A stretch of DNA of 11,081 bases from positions 1 to 11,081 of the forward strand of contig JBFGCA010000134.1 in the NCBI GenBank assembly GCA_041567315.1, written 5' to 3'. The first letter of the stretch is position 1; every line of letters begins with the position of its first letter. The notes under the pieces are model-generated. The model did no database searches. It saw nothing but the letters and a program-made list of their open reading frames with translations, and was not told the DNA's origin. Source of the DNA: JBFGCA01 sp041567315. GTDB lineage: Bacteria; Acidobacteriota; Thermoanaerobaculia; Multivoradales; JAHEKO01. Made by a program: the position numbers and the translations under genes. Shown piece after piece: positions 1-8,559 of this stretch.

Positions 1-110
1 CATTCGAGCGGCGCTGCATCCCGCTGGGCGGCGTTGCTCCTCGGTCGCATATAGCCTCGATATGCTCGCTCGTCGCGCCTTGCCCAGCGGGCGCTTCGCC
101 GCTCTCGATG
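1..110. repeat. Large imperfect palindrome (about 110 bp), possible dispersed repeat or hairpin element
   Basis: The segment is an interrupted inverted repeat. Visible paired arms are 6-13 with 97-104 (GAGCGGCG/CGCCGCTC), 20-29 with 82-91 (CCCGCTGGGC/GCCCAGCGGG, ten perfect pairs) and 47-52 with 60-65 (GCATAT/ATATGC) around a 7-nt apex. The parts between them pair poorly. No frame looks coding. It lies downstream of the minus-strand operon that ends at 149, so a transcript reading through would fold here, but there is no T-tract typical of an intrinsic terminator. It touches the window edge and may extend to the left. It could be a REP/MITE-like dispersed repeat, an mRNA-stabilising hairpin, or the end of a larger element. 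Confidence 0.6.
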
Positions 111-148
111 TGACAAGGAACTTACCGCACGGAACACTAGCAGGGACC

Positions 149-817
149 TCAGCCGGGCGGATCGCCGGCCGCGGCCGGCGAGAAGAGCGACAGGACCGGC
201 AGGCCTAGCTCGCGGCGCACCGCCTGACGGCGCAGCCGCACGCGGGTGTCGTCGTCGGGGGCGGCGGCCTCCGGCAGGCGGCGGCGGACGGTCTCGAGCG
301 CTCGCTCGACGGCGGCGGCGACGCGGTCGCTGCCCTCCGGGTCGAGCGACCGCTCGGCGGCTTCGAGAAGCTCGGCGTCGAGCCCGGCCAGAGCCTCCTC
401 GACCTCATCGACCGCGCCCGTCAGACCGCGGATGCGGCCGGCCAAACGGTCGCGGTGCGGTAGGCCGGCGGGCAGCGCCGCCGCCAGCCGGCCCAGACGC
501 TCGGCCGCGTCGATCGTCTCGCCCGGCCCCCGCGCGCCGGTCGCGGTCAGCTCGCGCTGGAGGCGCCAGGCCGCCTCCACGGCCCGCCGGCAGTAGCGCA
601 GGCTGTTGACGTAGCGGTCCTGCCCGCGCTCGGCACGCCTGGCGAACACCTCTTCGAGGCCGCGGCGCACGACGCCGAGCGGGATCCCCTGCCGCCGCCA
701 TTCGCGCGCCACCTGCCAGTCGGCCGGCGACAGCAGCAAGGGCGCCCCGCGGAGGCCGATGAAGGTCTCCTCGATGACGCGGAAGTAGGCCTGGTCCTCG
801 CCCGTTTCTCCGCTCAC
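149..817 (-). CDS. Hypothetical protein (222 aa), last gene of the receiver-biotin ligase operon
   Basis: I do not recognise a named family. The GTG start overlaps the TGA of the biotin ligase gene as GTGA, so translation is probably coupled; the ligase tail supplies a GGAG two bases before the GTG. The first 80 residues look like a compact helical domain with a distinctive pattern: YFRVIEETFIGLRG, LLLSPADWQVAREW, GIPLGVVRRGLEEVF and then VNSLRYCRRAVEAAW. My recollection is that similar 'LSP.DW...W...GIPL.VV' proteins occur as hypotheticals in related GC-rich bacteria. Residues from about 85 to 210 are charged, Leu/Ala/Glu-rich and probably form long helices or a coiled coil. No signal peptide, membrane segment or catalytic motif is visible, so it is likely cytoplasmic. 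Codon use matches the neighbouring genes. The gene looks real; the function is unknown. Confidence 0.8.
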   Translation of the reverse strand: MSGETGEDQAYFRVIEETFIGLRGAPLLLSPADWQVAREWRRQGIPLGVVRRGLEEVFARRAERGQDRYVNSLRYCRRAVEAAWRLQRELTATGARGPGETIDAAERLGRLAAALPAGLPHRDRLAGRIRGLTGAVDEVEEALAGLDAELLEAAERSLDPEGSDRVAAAVERALETVRRRLPEAAAPDDDTRVRLRRQAVRRELGLPVLSLFSPAAAGDPPG

Positions 818-1626
818 GGCTCCATCAGCTCACCGGCGGCGAGCAGCTCCTCGCCGGCCGCCGAGCGCACCCGCAGGTAGCCGCGCCGGTCGAAGCCGGT
901 GACCACGCCTTCGCGCGCCTCGCCGGCGCGCCGGTAGCGCAGGTGGTCGCCGGGCCGGTGGAGCGAGTACCGCTGGTAGCGCTCGACCGCGTAGCCGGGC
1001 TCCTCGAGATGCATCAGCTCGGACAGCACGCCCCGCACCAGCCCGCCAGCCAGCCGCCCCAGCGACGGCGCCTCCGGGGTCTCGAGCGCCACCGACGTGG
1101 CGCCGGGCGTCGGCAGCTCGTCCCGGTCCAGCGAATGGTTGACGCCGAACCCCAGCACCACCGCCGCCGCGCCCGCGCCGCCAACCACCGTCTCGATGAG
1201 CACCCCGCCGATCTTGCGGCCGCCCACCACCAGGTCGTTGGGCCACTTGAGCCGGCAGGGCCGGGGCAGGAACCCGTTCAGCGCCCGGCAGAGACCGACC
1301 CCCGCCAGCAGCGGCAGCAGGGGTAGCTGCTCGGCCGCCGGACGCTGGCGCGGCAGCAGGGTGGCGTAGATCCCGCGGCCCGCCGGGCTCAGCCACTCAC
1401 GGCCGCGCTGGCCGCGGCCGCGGGTCTGCGCGAGGGCCAGCACCAGGGCCGACGGCGGCTCGAGGTCTTCCGCACGGTAGCCGTCGACAAGACTGCGGGC
1501 GAAGTCGTTCGTCGAGCCGGCGACGGCCAGCAGGACGAGGTTCTCGGGGTCGCCGGGGCGCCCCCAGTCGAGACCGGCCAGGAGGTCGCTGAGCGCCGGT
1601 TGCGGCGGTGAGGCGGCGGCTCTCAG
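814..1626 (-). CDS. birA: Biotin--[acetyl-CoA-carboxylase] ligase, monofunctional (non-canonical start proposed)
   Basis: The enzyme attaches biotin to the carrier protein of acetyl-CoA carboxylase and related carboxylases through biotinyl-AMP, in the cytoplasm. Numbered from the proposed start (270 aa), visible family motifs are STND at 38-41, the biotinyl-AMP binding loop TRGRGQRGREW at about 68-78, KWPNDL at 127-132 and RKIGGVLIE at 137-145. A small beta-rich C-terminal domain ends in GELMEP. There is no N-terminal winged helix, so it is not a BirA-type repressor. The first in-frame canonical start is GTG at 1443, but that would delete the STND motif. No ATG, GTG or TTG occurs in this frame from there back to a TAG at 2398-2400. 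I chose CTG at 1624-1626, which overlaps the receiver gene's stop as CTGA and has GGAGAG about nine bases upstream. The identity is secure; the exact start is inferred. An automated annotation would probably give 814-1443. Confidence 0.88.
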   Translation of the reverse strand: MRAAASPPQPALSDLLAGLDWGRPGDPENLVLLAVAGSTNDFARSLVDGYRAEDLEPPSALVLALAQTRGRGQRGREWLSPAGRGIYATLLPRQRPAAEQLPLLPLLAGVGLCRALNGFLPRPCRLKWPNDLVVGGRKIGGVLIETVVGGAGAAAVVLGFGVNHSLDRDELPTPGATSVALETPEAPSLGRLAGGLVRGVLSELMHLEEPGYAVERYQRYSLHRPGDHLRYRRAGEAREGVVTGFDRRGYLRVRSAAGEELLAAGELMEP

Positions 1627-2369
1627 TCGAGCTGGCTCTCCAGCTCCTGCAGGCGGTCCTTGATGACGATCTCCGCCAGGTCGGGGACCACCTCCCAGGA
1701 GACCTCGCGCAGCACCTCGTCGCCCAGCAGCTCGACCACCCGGCGCGCGATGCGTTCGACGTCCTCGTCGGAGAGCGGGCCGGCCGGTGGGGCGGCCGGC
1801 GGCTCGGCGGAGGGCGGCGGCAGGGCGACCGGGGCTTCGGCTCCTAGGGCTTCGGCCGACGGGGGCGGCTCGACGGGCGCTGGCTCGACGGGCGCTGGCT
1901 CCGGGGAGACCGGAGGTAGGGGTGCCGCAGCCGGCGGCGGCGCGACCTCCACGGCGGCCGGCGCGGCCGAGGTGGCCTCGGCCTGGGCCGGGCCCGCGTC
2001 CGCAGGGGCGCCGCCGGTCAGCGACCCGACCAGCCCGAGCAGCTCCTGGGAGTCGAACGGCTTGCGCAGGTGGGCGTCGGCGCCGCAGGCCGCGAAGCGG
2101 GCGTCGTCGAACGGCTGGAAGGTGCTGACCAGCAGCAGCACCGGGACCGGTCGCGGCGAGTCCTTGACCTCGCGCGCCAGGTCGTAACCCGACACCTCGG
2201 GCAATCCGACGTCGGCGATGACCACGTCGGGCTCGAGCTCGGCCAGGCGGCGACGGGCCTCCTCGCCGTTGCCCACCGCGACGACCTCGTACCCCTCCTC
2301 CATGAAGGTCAGCTCGACCACCTTCTGGATGGTCACGCTCTGGTCGGCGAGGAAGATCTGCTTGCTCAT
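1623..2369 (-). CDS. Response regulator receiver-domain protein with Pro/Ala-rich linker and C-terminal helical domain
   Basis: This 248-aa protein starts at ATG 2367-2369. Residues 1-118 form a CheY-like receiver: D9 in the acidic pocket, phospho-acceptor D53 (VVIADVGLP), S82/T83 (LLVSTFQP) and K103 (LRKPF). Position 10, often the second acidic residue, is Gln (ADQS). The SVTIQKVVELTF stretch after strand 1 is typical of a receiver subfamily common in Acidobacteria and deltaproteobacteria (from memory). Residues 120-198 are a Pro/Ala/Glu linker with a tandem repeat. Residues 199-248 form a conserved-looking helical tail (DEDVERIARRVVELLGDEV, then WEVVPDLAEIVIKDRLQELE) with no DNA-binding motif, so output is probably protein-protein contact. 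The kinase is not in the window. It overlaps the biotin ligase gene by four bases. No strong Shine-Dalgarno was seen (GGGG lies close to the ATG). Confidence 0.85.
   Translation of the reverse strand: MSKQIFLADQSVTIQKVVELTFMEEGYEVVAVGNGEEARRRLAELEPDVVIADVGLPEVSGYDLAREVKDSPRPVPVLLLVSTFQPFDDARFAACGADAHLRKPFDSQELLGLVGSLTGGAPADAGPAQAEATSAAPAAVEVAPPPAAAPLPPVSPEPAPVEPAPVEPPPSAEALGAEAPVALPPPSAEPPAAPPAGPLSDEDVERIARRVVELLGDEVLREVSWEVVPDLAEIVIKDRLQELESQLD
1867..1896 (-). repeat. Tandem 15-bp repeat (2 copies) in the linker of the receiver protein
   Basis: The unit GGCTCGACGGGCGCT on the plus strand is present twice in direct succession, followed by a partial third copy. On the coding (minus) strand it adds the five-residue unit EPAPV twice, then EPPPS. 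The repeat is in frame, so copy-number change would only alter linker length. Confidence 0.8.
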
Positions 2370-2397
2370 GGCCCCAGTCTAGCAGCGCTGCAGCCCG

Positions 2398-2566
2398 CTA
2401 GCAGCCCGTGGCGGAAGTCGGTCGGGTCGGCTGGCGAGCGCGGCGGGGCCGGATGCCAGGCGCGGCGACGCAGGCAATGCCGAGCCATTGTCGAGGAGCG
2501 GTAACGCCGCAGACGGCTCCGCCCCGCCGCCAGACGGGCCGGCGGACTTCCACCACGGGCTGCTAA
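2398..2566. mobile_element. MITE-like element: inverted terminal repeats flanked by CTAG / CTAA
   Basis: The left end at 2399-2419 reads TAGCAGCCCGTGGCGGAAGTC. The right end, read from 2565 back to 2545 on the minus strand, gives the same sequence with one change (TGG for CGG), so about 20 of 21 positions match. A weaker match continues inward (CTGGCG is in register in both arms). The ends are flanked by CTAG (2398-2401) and CTAA (2563-2566), which fit a YTAR target duplication as described for IS5-type elements. The interior shows no coding frame or transposase, so this would be a non-autonomous or decayed element. The ends recall the TAGCAGCCCGTT...-type termini of some insertion sequences in deltaproteobacteria (memory only). 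It occupies most of the gap between two genes and supplies the TAG stop of the dehydrogenase upstream. Confidence 0.5.
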
Positions 2567-3744
2567 GTCCGCAGCAGGTGGCGGGCGATCACCAGCCGCT
2601 GGATCTCGCTGGTCCCCTCGTAGATCGTGGTCACCCGCACGTCGCGGTACAGCCGGGCGATCTCGTACTCCTCGCTGAAGCCGTTGCCGCCATGGATCTG
2701 GAGCGCCAGATAGCAGGCCCGATTGGCCGCCTCGGAGGCGAACAGTTTGGCCTGCGAGGCCAGACGGCCGCCCCCGGCACTCGCCGCCAGCTCGGCGGCG
2801 GCGCGGGTCAGACAGCGGGCGGCCTCGAGATCGGTGGCGATCTCGGCCAGGTGGAACTGGATCGCCTGGTGACGGGCGATGGGCACCCCGAACTGCACCC
2901 GCTCACGGGCGTAGGCCAGCCCCAGTTCCAGCGCCCGCTGGTGGATCCCCACCGCCTGGGCGGCGATCCCCAGCCGCGAGTGGTCGAGCGTGGCGAGGGC
3001 GATCGACAGCCCGTCGCCCTCCTCGCCGAGCAGGTGGCCGGTCGGCACTCGGCAGCCTTCGAAGGTCACCGCGGCGGTGACCGAGGCCTTGAGCCCGAGC
3101 TTCTCCTCCGGCGCCCCGACCTCGACGCCCGGCGCGTCGGCCGGCACCAAGAAGGCGCTCAGCGCCCGCTTGCCGGCTCCCGGCGCGGTGCGCGCCACCA
3201 CCACGTAGAAGCCGGCCCGCCCGGCGTTGGTGATCCAGGCCTTCTGCCCGTCGAGCACCCAGCCGTCGCCGTCGCGGCGGGCGCGGGTCTGGAGCGAGCC
3301 GGCGTCGCTGCCGGCGCCGGGCTCGGTGAGGCAGAAGGCGCCCAGCGTCTCGCCGGAGGCCAGCGGCGGCAGCACCGCCTGCTTGAGGGCCTCGCTCCCG
3401 AACCGCTGGATCGGCCAGCAGCAGACCGAGTTGGTGACGCTCATGGTGACCGCCATCGACGGGCAGACCCGGGCCAGCTCCTCGACCGCCACCAGATAGC
3501 TCAGCACGTCGAGGCCGGCGCCCCCGTAGCGCTCCTCGACCATCATCCCGAGCAGGCCCAGCTCGCCCAGCTCGCGGACCAGCTCGTCCGGGAAGGCGTG
3601 GCTGCGATCGCGTTCGGCGGTCCCCGGCCGGATCCGCTCCTCGGCGAAGCGGCGCACCTCGTCGCGGAGCAGGCGCTGCTCGCCGCTCAGGGTCGAGCCC
3701 GGGGGCGCGGCGGCCGCCGGGGCGGCGGCGGGGGCGACGGTCAG
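2563..3744 (-). CDS. Acyl-CoA dehydrogenase (second gene of tandem pair; non-canonical start proposed)
   Basis: This FAD enzyme oxidises acyl-CoA to trans-2-enoyl-CoA and passes electrons to ETF; the likely role is beta-oxidation or branched acyl-CoA breakdown. Numbered from the proposed start (393 aa), the catalytic base is E376 in IYEGTSEIQR, the flavin/substrate segment FCLTEPGAGSD lies at about 137-147, and DGQKAWITNAG follows near 165-175. The C-terminal helical domain carries HGGNGFSEEYEIARLYRD. The first canonical in-frame start is GTG 3655-3657, but the family's first helix (LSGEQRLLRDEVRRF) begins upstream of it, and no ATG, GTG or TTG is available back to a stop at 3997-3999. I chose CTG 3742-3744, one base after the upstream gene's TGA and ten bases after GGAG. 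CTG 3688-3690 is the alternative (375 aa) and would omit an Ala/Pro-rich leader. Chain-length preference cannot be told from sequence alone. Confidence 0.88.
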   Translation of the reverse strand: MTVAPAAAPAAAAPPGSTLSGEQRLLRDEVRRFAEERIRPGTAERDRSHAFPDELVRELGELGLLGMMVEERYGGAGLDVLSYLVAVEELARVCPSMAVTMSVTNSVCCWPIQRFGSEALKQAVLPPLASGETLGAFCLTEPGAGSDAGSLQTRARRDGDGWVLDGQKAWITNAGRAGFYVVVARTAPGAGKRALSAFLVPADAPGVEVGAPEEKLGLKASVTAAVTFEGCRVPTGHLLGEEGDGLSIALATLDHSRLGIAAQAVGIHQRALELGLAYARERVQFGVPIARHQAIQFHLAEIATDLEAARCLTRAAAELAASAGGGRLASQAKLFASEAANRACYLALQIHGGNGFSEEYEIARLYRDVRVTTIYEGTSEIQRLVIARHLLRT

Positions 3745-3745
3745 C

Positions 3746-4891
3746 TCAGGAATGCTCCAGCACCCAAGACGAGATGACCAGCTTCTGGATCTCGTTGGTG
3801 CCCTCGTAGATCTCGGTAATGCGGGCGTCGCGGAAGTGCCGCTCGACGTCGTACTCGCGGCTGTAGCCGTAGCCGCCGTGGATCTGGAGCGCCCGGTCGG
3901 TGACGTGCTGGGCCATCTCCGAGGCGAACAGCTTGGCCTGCGCGGCCTCCAGCGTGTAGCGCTTCTGGTTGTCCTTGGCCCAGGCCGCCTTCCAGGTCAG
4001 CAGCCGGGCCGCGTCCAGCTCGGTCGACATGTCGGCGAGATAGAACTGGATGGCCTGGAAGTCGGCGATCGGCTTGCCGAACTGGCGGCGCTCCTGCGAG
4101 TAGGCGAGCGCCTTCTCGAAGGCCGCGCGGGCGATTCCCACCGCCTGGGCGGCGATGCCGATGCGCCCGCCGTCGAGGGTCGCCATCGCCACCTTGAACC
4201 CCTCGCCCTCGGCGCCCAGCCGCTGGTCGGCCGGCACCCGCAGGTCCTGGAAGGCGAGCTCGGTGGTGCCCGAGGCGTTGACCCCGAGCTTGCGCTCGTG
4301 TCCGCCGCGGCTGAAGCCCGGGGCGTCGCTGGGGACGACGAACGCGGTGATGCCGCGGTGGCCCTGGGAGGGGTCGACGGTGGCGAACACCAGCGCCAGG
4401 TCGGCATGGGTGGCGTTGGTGATGAAGACCTTGTTGCCGTTGAGGACGTAGTCGTCGCCGTCGCGCACCGCCGTGGTCCGCAGCCCGGCCGGGTCGCTGC
4501 CCGCCTCGGGCTCGGTCAGCGCGAAGCAGCCCAGCCGCTCGCCGCTGGCCAGCGGCTTGAGGAAGCGCTGCTTCTGCTCCTCGCTGCCAAAGGCCAGCAG
4601 CGGGTCGCAGACCAGCGAGTTGTTGACCGAGAGGATGACCCCGCTCGAGGCGCAGGCGCGGCTGATCTCCTCCATCACCAGGCAGTAGGCCAGGGTGTCC
4701 ATGCCGGCGCCGCCGTACTCCTCGGGCACCGCCACCCCGGCCAGGCCCAGCTCCCCGGCCTGGCGGTAGAAGTCGATCGGGAACTCGCCGCTGTCGTCGA
4801 TCTCGCTGGCCCGCGGCGCCACCACCTCGTCGGCGAAACGCCGCACGCTGCGCTGGAGCAGCCGGTGCTCTTCGCTGAGCTCGACTTGCAA
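3746..4891 (-). CDS. Acyl-CoA dehydrogenase, short-chain/butyryl-CoA type
   Basis: This 381-aa flavoprotein is a normal length for short-chain acyl-CoA dehydrogenases. The N-terminal helical domain starts VELSEEHRLLQRSVRRFA. CFALTEPEAGSD at 122-133 and NGNKVFITNA at 151-160 belong to the middle beta domain that binds FAD and substrate. The catalytic base is E363 in IYEGTNEIQK. HGGYGYSREYDVERHFRD precedes it. The start is TTG at 4889-4891: no ATG or GTG lies upstream in frame before a stop at 4955-4957, and GAGG sits seven bases before the TTG. It leads a two-gene unit, with the second dehydrogenase beginning immediately after its TGA. The two proteins align throughout but differ at many positions, so they are old paralogues with probably different substrates. 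ETF and other beta-oxidation genes are not in the window. Confidence 0.95.
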   Translation of the reverse strand: MQVELSEEHRLLQRSVRRFADEVVAPRASEIDDSGEFPIDFYRQAGELGLAGVAVPEEYGGAGMDTLAYCLVMEEISRACASSGVILSVNNSLVCDPLLAFGSEEQKQRFLKPLASGERLGCFALTEPEAGSDPAGLRTTAVRDGDDYVLNGNKVFITNATHADLALVFATVDPSQGHRGITAFVVPSDAPGFSRGGHERKLGVNASGTTELAFQDLRVPADQRLGAEGEGFKVAMATLDGGRIGIAAQAVGIARAAFEKALAYSQERRQFGKPIADFQAIQFYLADMSTELDAARLLTWKAAWAKDNQKRYTLEAAQAKLFASEMAQHVTDRALQIHGGYGYSREYDVERHFRDARITEIYEGTNEIQKLVISSWVLEHS

Positions 4892-4951
4892 GACTGGACC
4901 TCGGGGGGTGGGCCTCGGGAGCAGCGGCGCCGGCCGCGCGTGGCCGCGAGT

Positions 4952-4981
4952 TTTCTAGCACGCGCCGTGAAAGGCGGTCAA
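4952..4981 (-). promoter_or_regulatory. Sigma-70-like promoter for the acyl-CoA dehydrogenase pair
   Basis: On the minus strand TTGACC (4981-4976) is followed after 18 bases by TAGAAA (4957-4952). That is five of six matches to TTGACA and four of six to TATAAT. Transcription would begin near 4945, giving a leader of about 55 nt before the TTG start. The AT-rich patch stands out in otherwise GC-rich DNA. Confidence 0.45.
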
Positions 4982-5029
4982 GGCGACCGGGGTTGGGTCG
5001 GGCGGCGGGGCTGTGCGAGACTCGGGGGG

Positions 5030-5323
5030 ATGTCCGGCAAGCCCCCTTCCGGCGGCGAGGCCCGTGGCGACGCCTCTCGCGGCCAGGGCTTCAGCGGCTA
5101 CTCCGCGGCCGAGATCCAGGCCTATCTGCCCAGTGGTTGGCGGCCGGCCGACCGCCGTGCCGGCCTCCTCGACGCGCCGGCCGCGGTCTGGGAGCTGGAG
5201 GTGCTCGACGGCGCCGACATGCCCTGGCGGCTCGCGGTGTCGGCCGCCGAAGCCGCCCGGCACGGCCGTCTCGAGGCCCTGCGGCGCGCCGTCGACCGCC
5301 TCTGCCGGGCCGCTCTCGCCTGA
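5030..5323 (+). CDS. Small hypothetical protein (97 aa)
   Basis: The frame from ATG 5030 to TGA 5321-5323 has strong G/C third-position bias and matches the codon use of nearby genes, so it is probably real although I do not recognise it. The first 25 residues are Gly/Ser-rich and likely disordered. A compact domain follows: GYSAAEIQAYLPSGWR at about 24-39, then AAVWELEVLDGADMPWRLAVSAAEA and a C-terminal Arg/Leu helix. There is no signal peptide, membrane span or metal-binding motif. GGGGGG directly before the ATG is a poor Shine-Dalgarno. It is divergent from the acyl-CoA dehydrogenase pair (139-bp gap) and converges on the sigma-54 regulator with only six bases between the stops, with no terminator visible. 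Confidence 0.65.
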   Translation: MSGKPPSGGEARGDASRGQGFSGYSAAEIQAYLPSGWRPADRRAGLLDAPAAVWELEVLDGADMPWRLAVSAAEAARHGRLEALRRAVDRLCRAALA

Positions 5324-5329
5324 GCCCTG

Positions 5330-6712
<1,383 letters not shown>

Positions 6713-6752
6713 CACGCTGTGGCGAGCGGAATCGGGGCGCGCCCCCACCCGC

Positions 6753-8276
<1,524 letters not shown>

Positions 8277-8288
8277 CGTCGGTCGGTT

Positions 8289-8294
8289 CTCCTT
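8289..8294 (-). promoter_or_regulatory. Shine-Dalgarno (AAGGAG) of the htrA-type gene
   Basis: AAGGAG on the minus strand lies twelve bases before ATG 8276-8274. This somewhat long but usable spacing supports that ATG over the upstream in-frame ATG at 8363. Confidence 0.55.
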
Positions 8295-8362
8295 GGTTCT
8301 GGGTCGGATTGGCCTTCGGTGGCCGGCAGCCGTCGGTCGGGCTTCGCTCATCCGGTAGGTCA

Positions 8363-8378
8363 AGCAAGCGGCTTGCCA
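8363..8378 (-). promoter_or_regulatory. Sigma-54 (-24/-12) promoter upstream of the htrA-type gene
   Basis: The minus strand reads TGGCAAGCCGCTTGCT. This matches the sigma-54 consensus TGGCACG-N4-TTGCW at every defined position except one (A for C), with the invariant GG-N10-GC spacing. Transcription would begin near 8352, giving a leader of about 75 nt with the AAGGAG site near its end. The next genes encode a protease and a sigma-54 activator, which makes the match biologically sensible. A caution: CAAGCGGCTTG inside it is a near-palindrome and could instead be an operator. No enhancer site is proven. Confidence 0.55.
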
Positions 8379-8422
8379 GGCGCCGGACCGCGACCGCCGC
8401 TATCGTTCCGCCGGCCGGCGCC

Positions 8423-8431
8423 ATTATGGCA
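8423..8431 (-). promoter_or_regulatory. Possible extended -10 promoter upstream of the htrA-type gene
   Basis: The minus strand reads TGCCATAAT, that is TGn followed by CATAAT (five of six matches to TATAAT). A TTGAGC lies 20 bases further upstream, which is too far for an ideal -35. It could provide basal sigma-70 expression, with a leader of about 140 nt. Confidence 0.22.
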
Positions 8432-8524
8432 GCCCGGCCCGACCGCCGGCTCAACTCTCCGGCTCCCGGCGCCGCAAGTCAAGCCGCCCCGGGGGCCGGG
8501 CCGGCACGGCGAGCCACGCAGCGC

Positions 8525-8553
8525 TTGAACGGCGGCCCGAGATGACCTATACT
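8525..8553 (+). promoter_or_regulatory. Sigma-70 promoter of the rimP-nusA-infB operon
   Basis: TTGAAC (8525-8530) and TATACT (8548-8553) are separated by exactly 17 bases; each hexamer matches the consensus at five of six positions or nearly so. Transcription would start near 8560, leaving a leader of about 75 nt before the GTG of rimP. The -10 lies inside the longer open frame that begins at 8542, so that ATG cannot be the usual start. Confidence 0.75.
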
Positions 8554-8559
8554 TGGCGG

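Noticed and set aside
1867..1896. Tandem 15-bp repeat considered as a CRISPR or VNTR locus
   Set aside because: Only two contiguous copies without spacers, in frame in a Pro/Ala-rich linker.
2382..2391. Palindrome GCAGCGCTGC before the receiver gene, considered as an operator
   Set aside because: A ten-base palindrome is expected by chance in such GC-rich sequence and no second copy marks it as a binding site.
2542..2572. Inverted repeat GCGGACTT / AAGTCCGC spanning the dehydrogenase stop codon, considered as a terminator
   Set aside because: There is no T-tract on either strand, the loop is 15 nt, and one arm is part of the MITE-like terminus.
2488..5323. Long plus-strand open frames opposite the two acyl-CoA dehydrogenases (more than 400 codons each)
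   Set aside because: Their translations are low-complexity Gly/Ala/Arg/His/Leu-rich and mirror codon bias of the true minus-strand genes. Only the last 97 codons (5030-5323), beyond the dehydrogenases, look like a gene.
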